Under the pieces are notes generated by a model. The model saw only the letters and a program-made list of their open reading frames with translations. It was not told the DNA's origin and ran no database searches. Positions 1 to 8,596 of a DNA stretch of 64,000 nucleotides are shown here, piece after piece. Source of the DNA: Parapristionchus giblindavisi (taxonomy: Eukaryota > Nematoda > Chromadorea > Rhabditida > Diplogasteridae); the NCBI GenBank assembly GCA_943737045.1, contig CALSFV010000045.1, positions 558,001-622,000 of the forward strand. The letters are read 5' to 3'. The number at the start of each line of letters is the position of its first letter. Position 1 is the first letter of the stretch. Position numbers and translations under genes: made by a program.

Positions 1-2874
1 AGCAAAAAATTCTGAATAAGATAGAGCTCTGTTCACGTCGATCTATAAGCTTTCACACCTGCTACATTAACCGAAGTACAAAAGTAACTTTCACTCTGAT
101 AAGAACAAAACATGTTATGAGACAAAAAATTTCAAAGATAACCCATCGTGTGATATACTGGGTGAAAGCGCAAAAAATTCTGAATAAGATAGAGCTCTGT
201 TCACGTCGATCTATAAGCTTTCACACCTGCTACATTGACCGAAGTGTACATTTTGGCTCAAAATAATTCATGACAAGATAGATTTACAGCAACACCCATG
301 TTGTTATATATCATTTGAAAGAGCAAAAAATTCTGAATAAGATAGAGCTCAGTTCACGTCGATCTATAAGCTTTCACACCTGCTACATTGACCGAAGTGT
401 ACATTTTGGCTCAAAATAATTCATGACAAGATATATTTTCAGCAACACCCATGTTGTTATATATCATTTAAAAGAGCAAAAAATTTTCAGTATAAGATAG
501 AGCTCAGTTCACGTCGATCTATAAGCTTTCACACCTGCTACATTGACCGAAGTACAAAAGTAACTTTCACTCTGATAAGAACAAAACATGTTATGAGACA
601 AAAAATTACAAAGATAACCCATCGTGTGATATACTGGGTGAAAGCGCAAAAAATTCTGAATAAGATAGAGCTCTGTTCACGTCGATCTATAAGCTTTCAC
701 ACCTGCTACATTGACCGAAGTGTACATTTTGGCTCAAAATAATTCATGACAAGATAGATTTTCAGCAACACCCATGTTGTTATATATCATTTGAAAGAGC
801 AAAAAATTTTCAGTATAAGATAGAGCTCAGTTCACGTCGATCTATAAGCTTTCACACCTGCTACATTGACCGAAGTGTACATTTTGGCTCAAAATAATTC
901 ATGACAAGATAGATTTACAGCAACACCCATGTTGTTATATATCATTTGAAAGAGCAAAAAATTCTGAATAAGATAGAGCTCAGTTCACGTCGATCTATAA
1001 GCTTTCAAACCTGCTACATTGACCGAAGTACAAAAGTAACTTTCACTCTGATAAGAACAAAACATGTTATGAGACAAAAAATTACAAAGATAACCCATCG
1101 TGTGATATACTGGATGAAAGAGCAAAAAATTCTGAATAAGATAGAGCTCTGTTCACGTCGATCTATAAGCTTTCACACCTGCTACATTAACCGAAGTACA
1201 AAAGTAACTTTCACTCTGATAAGAACAAAACATGTTATGAGACAAAAAATTTCAAAGATAACCCATCGTGTGATATACTGGGTGAAAGCGCAAAAAATTC
1301 TGAATAAGATAGAGCTCTGTTCACGTCGATCTATAAGCTTTCACACCTGCTACATTGACCGAAGTGTACATTTTGGCTCAAAATAATTCATGACAAGATA
1401 GATTTACAGCAACACCCATGTTGTTATATATCATTTGAAAGAGCAAAAAATTCTGAATAAGATAGAGCTCAGTTCACGTCGATCTATAAGCTTTCACACC
1501 TGCTACATTGACCGAAGTGTACATTTTGGCTCAAAATAATTCATGACAAGATAGATTTTCAGCAACACCCATGTTGTTATATATCATTTAAAAGAGCAAA
1601 AAATTTTCAGTATAAGATAGAGCTCAGTTCACGTCGATCTATAAGCTTTCACACCTGCTACATTGACCGAAGTACAAAAGTAACTTTCACTCTGATAAGA
1701 ACAAAACACGTTATGAGACAAAAAATTACAAAGATAACCCATCGTGTGATATACTGGGTGAAAGCGCAAAAAATTCTGAATAAGATAGAGCTCTGTTCAC
1801 GTCGATCTATAAGCTTTCACACCTGCTACATTGACCGAAGTGTACATTTTGGCTCAAAATAATTCATGACAAGATAGATTTTCAGCAACACCCATGTTGT
1901 TATATATCATTTGAAAGAGCAAAAAATTCTGAATAAGATAGAGCTCAGTTCACGTCGATCTATAAGCTTTCACACCTGCTACATTGACCGAAGTGTACAT
2001 TTTGGCTCAAAATAATTCATGACAAGATAGATTTTCAGCAACACCCATGTTGTTATATATCATTTGAAAGAGCAAAAAATTTTCAGTATAAGATAGAGCT
2101 CAGTTCACGTCGATCTATAAGCTTTCACACCTGCTACATTGACCGAAGTACAAAAGTAACTTTCACTCTGATAAGAACAAAACATGTTATGAGACAAAAA
2201 ATTACAAAGATAACCCATCGTGTGATATACTGGGTGAAAGCGCAAAAAATTCTGAATAAGATAGAGCTCTGTTCACGTCGATCTATAAGCTTTCACACCT
2301 GCTACATTGACCGAAGTGTACATTTTGGCTCAAAATAATTCATGACAAGATAGATTTACAGCAACACCCATGTTGTTATATATTATTTGAAAGAGCAAAA
2401 AATTCTGAATAAGATAGAGCTCAGATCACGTCGATCTATAAGCTTTCACACCTGCTACATTGACCGAAGTGTACATTTTGGCTCAAAATAATTCATGACA
2501 AGATAGATTTACAGCAACACCCATGTTGTTATATATCATTTGAAAGAGCAAAAAATTCTGAATAAGATAGAGCTCAGTTCACGTCGATCTATAAGCTTTC
2601 ACACCTGCTACATTGACCGAAGTACAAAAGTAACTTTCACTCTGATAAGAACAAAACATGTTATGAGACAAAAAATTACAAAGATAACCCATCGTGTGAT
2701 ATACTGGGTGAAAGAGCAAAAAATTCTGAATTAGATAGAGCTCTGTTCACGACGATCTATAAGCTTTCACACCTGCTACATTGACCGAAGTACAAAAGTA
2801 ACTTTCACTCTGATAAGAACAAAACATGTTATGAGACAAAAAATTTCAAAGATAACCGATCGTGTGATACTGGG
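1..2874 (+). repeat. Satellite block 1 (A/B monomers)
   Basis: Continuous tandem satellite made of 153-bp A and 168-bp B monomers. By eye the block holds about 18 units, including 155-bp A and 170-bp B variants in which 'ttctgaata' is replaced by 'ttttcagtata' (for example near 480, 805, 1600 and 2075). Private variants include 'tttcaaacc' near 1005, 'cattaaccg' near 52 and 1190, 'tatattatttg' near 2380 and 'agatcacg' near 2420. The last B unit, before the retroelement, carries 'gaattag', 'cacgacg' and 'aaccgatcg' and has lost two bases of 'gatatac'. No gene is seen in this block. Confidence 0.95.
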
Positions 2875-3125
2875 TGTTGGATACCTTGATATGTGGAGAC
2901 TAGAGTAGTAACCAATACAAGTTTATCACAAATATATAATAGAGTTCGAGTCTAAGACTAGGGATAGAAGAGACCTACTTGTAACCTACGCTAAGCTAAG
3001 AATGAAATAGAGAATCATGTGTAGAGTAATGATTATGATAATTAGGGACAATGTACAATGACTATTATGCATTAGCTATATGATAATTATAATATGCTAA
3101 CTAGATTAGATTACACTACACAACA
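2875..3125 (-). repeat. 3' LTR, retroelement copy 1
   Basis: 251-bp direct repeat of 6121-6371, with terminal inverted repeat TGTTG/CAACA. It is 3' because the polypurine tract and the end of the ORF adjoin it on the minus strand. AT-rich stretches such as TATTATAATTATC could act as a TATA region on the minus strand. I see no clear AATAAA polyadenylation signal. Confidence 0.93.
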
Positions 3126-3135
3126 CCTCCTTCCT
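3126..3135 (-). other. Polypurine tract, retroelement copy 1
   Basis: On the minus strand this reads AGGAAGGAGG and directly abuts the 3' LTR. That is the position of the second-strand primer in LTR retroelements. It lies 48 bp beyond the stop codon of the ORF. Confidence 0.8.
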
Positions 3136-3183
3136 AAGATTCTAAGTTAAAGACAACAGAATCGATAATCAATACAATAAAAA

Positions 3184-5454
3184 CTAATTTACAATTGAAC
3201 TAACGTAACTACTACATTCGGAGGTATTACTAACAACGGGCCTTCGGTCTCTGACCAGACGATGATATGCCTTGCTTGAGGGGTCTGGGATAGGCATGAC
3301 GATGACAGCTCCAGTTGAATTATCCTTCGTAGTTTCTTCTGTCGGCTTCTTGATATCGAATGAATCGATTTGAAGATCAAGTATATCATCTTCATCTTGA
3401 TCTCTTCGGGAGATTAATTGATTGGCATGAGCCTTCATTCTCCTTCCTCCCTTATCAATGAGATAAACAACTCGATGGTGTTTATCTACAATGATGACTT
3501 CACTACATTTCACATTATTAGGTCCATCTTTTTCACGGGAGTAGACCTTATCACCAGTTTTGAATTCTTTGTGTTTTGCACCATGTTTCAGGTCAAACTG
3601 GTTTTTCATATCTTCATCCTTCTTATCTGATCTACGACTTGGAACCAAGAGGCTTTGTCTTGTTCTCAGTTTTCGTCCGAGAAATACTTCAGCTGGTGAC
3701 TTATCAGCTAGTTGTCTGTTCGGATTCGATCGATATTCCATGAGGAATGTCTTAACATTCTCTACTTCAGGTCGTTCTCCATTCAATTTCAGGAGTGTTC
3801 GTTTGAATTTATCAACGAATCGTTCTGCTTGACCATTAGATTGAGGATGATATGGCGGAGTCAGCACGTGATTGATACCGTAGTTGTTACAGTATTCTCG
3901 GAAATCACTCGAAGTGAATTGTGTTCCGTTATCACTGACCAATGTTTCTGGACAACCATATGCAGATATGAACTTGTGAATATGTGTGATGGTAGAATTA
4001 GTATCTATTCTATCCATTTCTATTACTTCAGGCCATTTACTGTGTGCATCTACGATAATCAAGTAATACTTTCCATTCATAGGTCCTGCGAAATCAACGT
4101 GAATTCGCTCCATTGGTCTATCAGTTGATGGCCATGGTTCTATTGGTACCTTGATTGGATTCTTGATTTGATTCATTACGAGTTGATCTTCAACTTCATT
4201 CTGTAATGATCTGATGAGATTCAGTTTCCAGAACCAATCAGTTCTGATTAAATTTACAGGCGAATCTGTTACATAAACAAATCCCCTATTCTCATCATTC
4301 TTATATTTCATTTTACAATGAAATTTTCCGAGTATGGATACACCTGTGCCATTCGCACACTTAGCCTGTATTCTTCCCTCTTTTAGGGTGGGAGATCCCA
4401 GTGTTTTCCATACATTCTTGGAGATAAAGGTTAGATCTGAACCAGTATCTACTCGGAAATCAATGCTCTTTCCATTAACATTGACTTGTGCATAGACTCG
4501 ATTACTGACGACCTGATTACAGAACACAGCATTGTTGTTCTTTCTCTTATAGAATTTATTTCTTTTGTAATCTTTCTTTGGTCGTTTATCTGGATATTTC
4601 TTCCAGCATTCATGCACTGCATGACCATGTCTATCACAATATGCACATTTATTATCTGATGAACTCTTATCACTTTTTGTCTTCGAATCAACCACAGCGG
4701 TATCATCGTTCACCTTGTTCGACTTATTATCCCGTAACAGGTAGACATTATTTTGATCTTCTACAGCAGCAACATCTCTTTCAAGTGCTTGAAGTGTAGA
4801 GAACTTCTCTACGAGTTCATTCAAAGTGAAATCTTGTTTGTTATTAACAATGTTCATCAGATTTGTTCGAGCCTTTTTCAGGTTTGGTAGATCAAGACCT
4901 GCAAGGAATACAGTGACCTTCAATTCGTCTTCTGTAATCTCCTTCATCTTTCCCTTCTGATATAGATTGTTGACTTCAGATGCAAATTTCTTGACATCAG
5001 TCAATCCAAGTATAGACATTCTTTGATTGAGAAATCTTAGACGTAGTTCAAAATCAGAAACTTGTCTACCGAATAGATTAGTCAATTCTTTCACTGTATT
5101 CTCAAATGTCTCACTATACACATCTTTAGGTGACAAATGATTCTTATACTGTGAATTGCATTTTGTACTCAAATGTCTCAACATGATTCTTACTCTGAGT
5201 TTCTCATCTAAGTGAATCATATCATGTTCGAAGATGTCTTTGTATCTATCATACCAATTCTCGAACGTACACTCTGAGGTTACTGTAGGATCAGTCGTAA
5301 CTCTCGCTCCATTCGATTCATTGAGAGCTCTGATTAGTTTCTCAACTCTCTTATCAGACTCTTCTTGCATCTTGAGCATCATCTTCATGAACGTATCCAT
5401 CATAGAGTTCATTCCATTCGAATCACTCGATTTGGTTCCACCTGAATCAGTCAT
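3184..5454 (-). CDS. Gag-protease-integrase fusion polyprotein, RT/RNase H absent
   Basis: 756 codons, ATG at 5454-5452 and TAG at 3186-3184. An in-frame TGA 21 nt upstream (5475-5473) supports this start. Residues about 60-235 resemble the DUF7083-type Gag of invertebrate Ty3/gypsy elements. A CCHC knuckle follows (C270, C273, H278, C283), then a basic stretch (about 290-306). The retropepsin domain has its active site at D336-T-G-S-D. The protein then passes straight to the integrase core: D454 (HVDFAGP), D508 (VSDNGTQF) and E544 (QSNGQAE), a D,D(35)E spacing. An SH3-like C-terminal integrase domain lies at about 630-683. The 600 or more residues normally between protease and integrase core (RT, RNase H, zinc-binding domain) are absent, with the frame kept. 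In this copy the conserved Gly of the protease LIG-x-D motif is Arg404, which probably impairs processing. It differs from the other copies at residues 85, 332, 404 and 584 only. Confidence 0.92.
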   Translation of the reverse strand: MTDSGGTKSSDSNGMNSMMDTFMKMMLKMQEESDKRVEKLIRALNESNGARVTTDPTVTSECTFENWYDRYKDIFEHDMIHLDEKLRVRIMLRHLSTKCNSQYKNHLSPKDVYSETFENTVKELTNLFGRQVSDFELRLRFLNQRMSILGLTDVKKFASEVNNLYQKGKMKEITEDELKVTVFLAGLDLPNLKKARTNLMNIVNNKQDFTLNELVEKFSTLQALERDVAAVEDQNNVYLLRDNKSNKVNDDTAVVDSKTKSDKSSSDNKCAYCDRHGHAVHECWKKYPDKRPKKDYKRNKFYKRKNNNAVFCNQVVSNRVYAQVNVNGKSIDFRVDTGSDLTFISKNVWKTLGSPTLKEGRIQAKCANGTGVSILGKFHCKMKYKNDENRGFVYVTDSPVNLIRTDWFWKLNLIRSLQNEVEDQLVMNQIKNPIKVPIEPWPSTDRPMERIHVDFAGPMNGKYYLIIVDAHSKWPEVIEMDRIDTNSTITHIHKFISAYGCPETLVSDNGTQFTSSDFREYCNNYGINHVLTPPYHPQSNGQAERFVDKFKRTLLKLNGERPEVENVKTFLMEYRSNPNRQLADKSPAEVFLGRKLRTRQSLLVPSRRSDKKDEDMKNQFDLKHGAKHKEFKTGDKVYSREKDGPNNVKCSEVIIVDKHHRVVYLIDKGGRRMKAHANQLISRRDQDEDDILDLQIDSFDIKKPTEETTKDNSTGAVIVMPIPDPSSKAYHRLVRDRRPVVSNTSECSSYVSSIVN

Positions 5455-6120
5455 GATTATAGTCTGTACTGTTCAATGATAACTATCACGTACTCTATAG
5501 TCTGTACTGTCTCTGACCTGATGTGTACTAGCTACTCGTATCGTGTACGGTGCTCTGATCTTTGATCTCTTATGTGCTTGCTACTCGTATCGTGTACGGT
5601 GCTTTGATCTTTGATCTCAGTTATCTGGTGGATGATCTTTGATCTCCAGTTTCTGGTTTCAGAGTGATCTATGACCTTTGGTCTCTGATCTTTGGTCTCT
5701 AGTCTCAATGGACAACGATCTTAAGATACGGTGATCTTGATCAGACCTGTGTCAACCTCGGTATCACAATAGCGATACAGTATCCAACCGGGAATCACAA
5801 CGGTGGTACAGGTTACACTCGGCTCTTACAATGGTTGCTTTAAATATCAAGTGTGGATCACAAGATAGCAGAGCCAAGGGCCGTGACCAATCGCAGCAAC
5901 AATCGAGCGTATCGAAGTGCCGGTCACAGTGACTATCTCCAGGTGTTACAATATCCACAGACACCAGTCACAGTGGCTATCTCCAGGCTAAGATCTATGC
6001 TTTGCCAGCCACGACTTACCAGAAACTTACCAGAAACTTGATTCTTAGCAAAACTAGGTAAAGTCTAAGTCTAATCCTAATCCTAAGTCTTAAACCTTAA
6101 TCTAAGATCCTGGTCGCCAA
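5455..6120 (-). other. Untranslated leader of retroelement copy 1
   Basis: 666 bp between the 5' LTR and the Gag start. It has no convincing ORF. It contains a 39-bp direct repeat at a 49-bp spacing (5531-5569 and 5580-5618), further 'gatctttg' repeats from 5600 to 5700, a 'cagtg(a/g)ctatctccagg' pair near 5927 and 5975, and a 'ctaagtctaatcct' run near 6063-6090. This is the expected site of a packaging signal, but none can be recognised. Confidence 0.7.
6105..6119 (-). other. tRNA primer-binding site, retroelement copy 1
   Basis: On the minus strand, one base after the 5' LTR, the sequence reads TGGCGACCAGGATC. It starts with TGG, the complement of a tRNA CCA end. The implied tRNA ends GGTCG-CCA. 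The first eight bases recall the tRNA-Arg primer sites of some insect gypsy-like elements, from memory, so the tRNA identity is only a suggestion. Confidence 0.7.
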
Positions 6121-6371
6121 TGTTGGATACCTTGATATGTGGAGACTAGAGTAGTAACCAATACAAGTTTATCACAAATATATAATAGAGTTCGAGTCTA
6201 AGACTAGGGATAGAAGAGACCTACTTGTAACCTACGCTAAGCTAAGAATGAAATAGAGAATCATGTGTAGAGTAATGATTATGATAATTAGGGATAATGT
6301 ACAATGACTATTATGCATTAGCTATATGATAATTATAATATGCTAACTAGATTAGATTACACTACACAACA
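6121..6371 (-). repeat. 5' LTR, retroelement copy 1
   Basis: 251-bp repeat nearly identical to 2875-3125. It is 5' in element orientation, because the primer-binding site adjoins its inner edge. The outer edge meets the target duplication CTGGG at 6372-6376. Confidence 0.93.
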
Positions 6372-7076
6372 CTGGGTGAAAGCGCAAAAAATTCTGAATA
6401 AGATAGAGCTTTGTTCACGTCGATCTATAAGCTTTCACACCTGCTACATTGACCGAAGTGTACATTTTGGCTCAAAATAATTCATGACAAGATAGATTTA
6501 CAGCAACACCCATGTTGTTATATATCATTTGAAAGAGCAAAAAATTCTGAATAAGATAGAGCTCAGTTCACGTCGATCTATAAGCTTTCACACCTGCTAC
6601 ATTGACCGAAGTACAAAAGTAACTTTCACTCTGATAAGAACAAAACAAAACATGTTAACACCCATGTTGTTATATATCATTTGAAAGAGCAAAAAATTCT
6701 GAATAAGATAGAGCTCAGTTCACGTCGATCTATAAGCTTTCACACCTGCTTATATATCATTTGAAAGAGCAAAAAAATCTGAATAAGATAGAGCTCAGTT
6801 CACGTCGATCTATAAGCTTTCACACCTGCTACATTGACCGAAGTACAAAAGTAACTTTCACTCTGATAAGAACAAAACATGTTATGAGACAAAAAATTAC
6901 AAAGATAACCCATCGTGTGATATACTGGGTGAAAGAGCAAAAAATTCTGAATAAGATAGAGCTCTGTTCACGTCGATCTATAAGCTTTCACACCTGCTAC
7001 ATTGACCGAAGTGTACATTTTGGCTCAAAATAATTCATGACAAGATAGATTTACAGCAACACCCATGTTGTTATAT
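6372..7076 (+). repeat. Satellite block 2, with two truncated monomers
   Basis: 705 bp between retroelement copy 1 and foldback copy 1. The order is A, a B unit that breaks off after 'aacaaaacaaaacatgtt' (about 6656) and continues as the tail of an A unit, then an A unit cut from 'cacacctgct' straight to 'tatatatc' near 6749, then B and A. The same two breaks recur in block 5 at the same spacing. Confidence 0.92.
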
Positions 7077-7629
7077 CACGGGTCTCCTGTAAAAGTGTAG
7101 CAAAATCGGCCCTGCCTGCCACTAGGAAAATATTTTGTCTCCGATTTCGATGAAAGTCGGTCAGTGGGTGTGGTTGGGGGTCATAAGAAGGCCTAGCTAC
7201 TTGATTTTGCCAAAATTGCAAATTATCGATTTTTTGTGATCTACCCTGAAAATGATCATAACTCGGTTCATTTTCATCGTACAATGAGCCGACAGGTGTC
7301 ATTCGAACCGTATTCGAATGCTCTTCAAAAAAGTAGTTTATTTCCCGTTCGCTGCTAAGTCGTCTTTAGGGCGAAAAACGCGAACATTTTTTCTGATCAA
7401 AAAGGTGAAGTTTTCTCGAAAATTTTTTCTTGACCCCATCCGTTTTATTGCAAAAATTATGTCTTCAAACCACGTTCAATATCACTATCTAGTTCATTGC
7501 CCGTATCTCTTGGCCCCCAGGGTCGATTACTAGATAGCTCTCGGACTTAGTCGATTTTTGATCACATTCCGTTTTTTGATCGTATCTCACTTCAAAGTTG
7601 TCCAATTATCTTTTCAAAAAAATAGAAAT
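7077..7629 (+). repeat. Left inverted arm of foldback copy 1
   Basis: 553 bp, the reverse complement of 8040-8596 apart from scattered substitutions and one A-rich tract. It contains an internal perfect 8-bp hairpin (CATTCGAA and TTCGAATG with a 5-nt loop) at 7300-7320. An 83-codon ATG-started frame on the minus strand (7051-7302) lies in this arm. Its mirror in the right arm has changed at several residues, so I do not call it a gene. Confidence 0.88.
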
Positions 7630-8039
7630 GATTCTCTCGAAAAGGAGATTGAAAAGTTTACTATTGTCCAAATTGTTATATCGAACCGTTTCCGAGTTAT
7701 TAAAGGAAAACTGCTACAATTTTGATTTTTTACCGCTTTCATGTGTTCAACAGAGATCATATTGCATTCGAACGATAATAATAGTTTTTTTTTGTATTTT
7801 TCATGTATTGCATTTGTTAGTGAACTGCCCCTGAGGATGAAGTACAAGTGTACGAGAATGATCTGACCGTCTCCTGCGATATATGATTGGATGCATTCAG
7901 AGATGAAGACTTTGTTCTCGGACGACGCCCCGGAGTTATCAATTACCCTCGTATTTGACCAGTGATGTTGATATCTGCACAGTGTCTGCTCAATTATATT
8001 ACAGTTTCTATTGTGAAGTAAACATGTTTGTCGAATCGA
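7630..8039. other. Unique centre of the foldback element
   Basis: 410 bp between the arms. It is strongly AT-rich at its left edge (T9 run near 7788) and less so from about 7828 to 7975. A 165-codon minus-strand frame spans the centre and right arm junction (7614-8111), but it begins at TTG and shows no known motif. I cannot assign a function. Confidence 0.75.
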
Positions 8040-8596
8040 ATTTCTATTTTTTTGAAAAGATAATTGGACAACTTTGAAGTGAGATACGATCAAAAAACGG
8101 AATGTGATCAAAAATCGACTAAGTCCGAGAGCTATCTAGTAATCGACCCTGGGGGCCAAGAGATACGGGCAATGAACTAGATAGTGATATTGAACGTGGT
8201 TTGAAGACATAATTTTTGCAATAAAACGGATGGGGTCAAGAAAAAAAAAAAGAAAAAAAAAAGAAAACTTCACCTTTTTGATCAGAAAAAGTGTTGTTCG
8301 CGTTTTTCGCCCTAAAGACGACTTAGCAGCGAACGGGTAATAAACTACTTTTTTGAAGAGCATTCGAATACGGTTCGAATGACACCTGTCGGCTCATTGT
8401 ACGATGAAAATGAACCGAGTTATGATCATTTTCAGGGTAGATCACAAAAAATCGATAATTTGCAATTTTGGCAAAATCAAGTGGCTAAGCCTTCTCATGA
8501 CCCCGAACCACACCCACTGACCGACTTTCATCGAAATCGGAGACAAAAAAATTTTCATAGTGGCAGGCGTTGCTACACTTTTTCAGGAGACCCGTG
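8040..8596 (-). repeat. Right inverted arm of foldback copy 1
   Basis: 557 bp, the inverted copy of 7077-7629. The main difference from the left arm is an expanded A-rich tract (about 8239-8268, A runs split by single G residues) where the left arm has a shorter mixed sequence near 7410-7431. Confidence 0.88.

Larger units (their letters stand above)
2875..6371 (-). mobile_element. Non-autonomous Ty3/gypsy-like LTR retroelement, copy 1
   Basis: Complete 3,497-bp element in reverse orientation. It has two 251-bp LTRs (2875-3125 and 6121-6371) that begin TGTTG and end CAACA, and it is flanked by the 5-bp target duplication CTGGG (2870-2874 and 6372-6376). A primer-binding site adjoins the 5' LTR on the right, and a polypurine tract adjoins the 3' LTR on the left. 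The single ORF encodes Gag, protease and integrase but no reverse transcriptase, so the element cannot copy itself without a helper. The LTRs differ by one base by eye (gggAcaatg at about 3048 against gggAtaatg at about 6294). Insertion interrupted a satellite B/A junction. Confidence 0.93.
1..8596 (+). repeat. Segmental duplication, left copy
   Basis: Bases 1 to about 1755 match 9560 to about 11314 at an offset of 9559. Bases from about 2354 to 8596 match 12217 to 18459 at offsets of about 9863-9864. The segment contains satellite, a complete LTR retroelement, a 705-bp satellite piece with two odd truncated monomers, and a foldback element, all in the same order in both copies. The stretch from about 1756 to 2353 is satellite here. 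In the other copy it is replaced by one satellite unit plus a truncated foldback element. Confidence 0.8.
7077..8596. mobile_element. Foldback (long-TIR) element, copy 1
   Basis: 1,520-bp near-palindrome. The left arm (7077-7629) is repeated in reverse complement as the right arm (8040-8596), around a 410-bp unique centre. Termini are CACGGGTCTCCTG and CAGGAGACCCGTG. The flanks read gttgttatat on the left and atatatcattt on the right, so the duplicated target is either ATAT, or TA if the terminal T/A belongs to the inverted repeat. No transposase or other protein domain is visible, so it must depend on another element's transposase if it moves at all. A TA duplication would fit a Tc1/mariner-type mobiliser, but this is only an inference. 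Confidence 0.9.

Noticed and set aside
946..1386. Repeated 90-146 codon frames in the satellite, including this one and dozens more to 63.9 kb.
   Set aside because: They begin at TTG, recur because the monomers are 153 and 168 bp, and are broken by natural 2-bp and 17-bp variants. No known domain is visible.
3712..4128. Plus-strand 138-codon frame opposite the integrase region, with other antisense frames.
   Set aside because: These are shadows of the retroelement ORF, whose own motifs fix the minus strand as coding.
5455..6120. Upstream host promoter or small genes in the region right of the Gag start (62-66 codon frames).
   Set aside because: It lies between the 5' LTR and Gag in all three copies and is the element's own leader. 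The short frames have no domain and no supporting context.
7614..8111. 165-codon minus-strand frame in the foldback element, repeated in the other full copies.
   Set aside because: It starts at TTG, spans centre and arm, and has no recognisable motif. It recurs only because the element itself is repeated.
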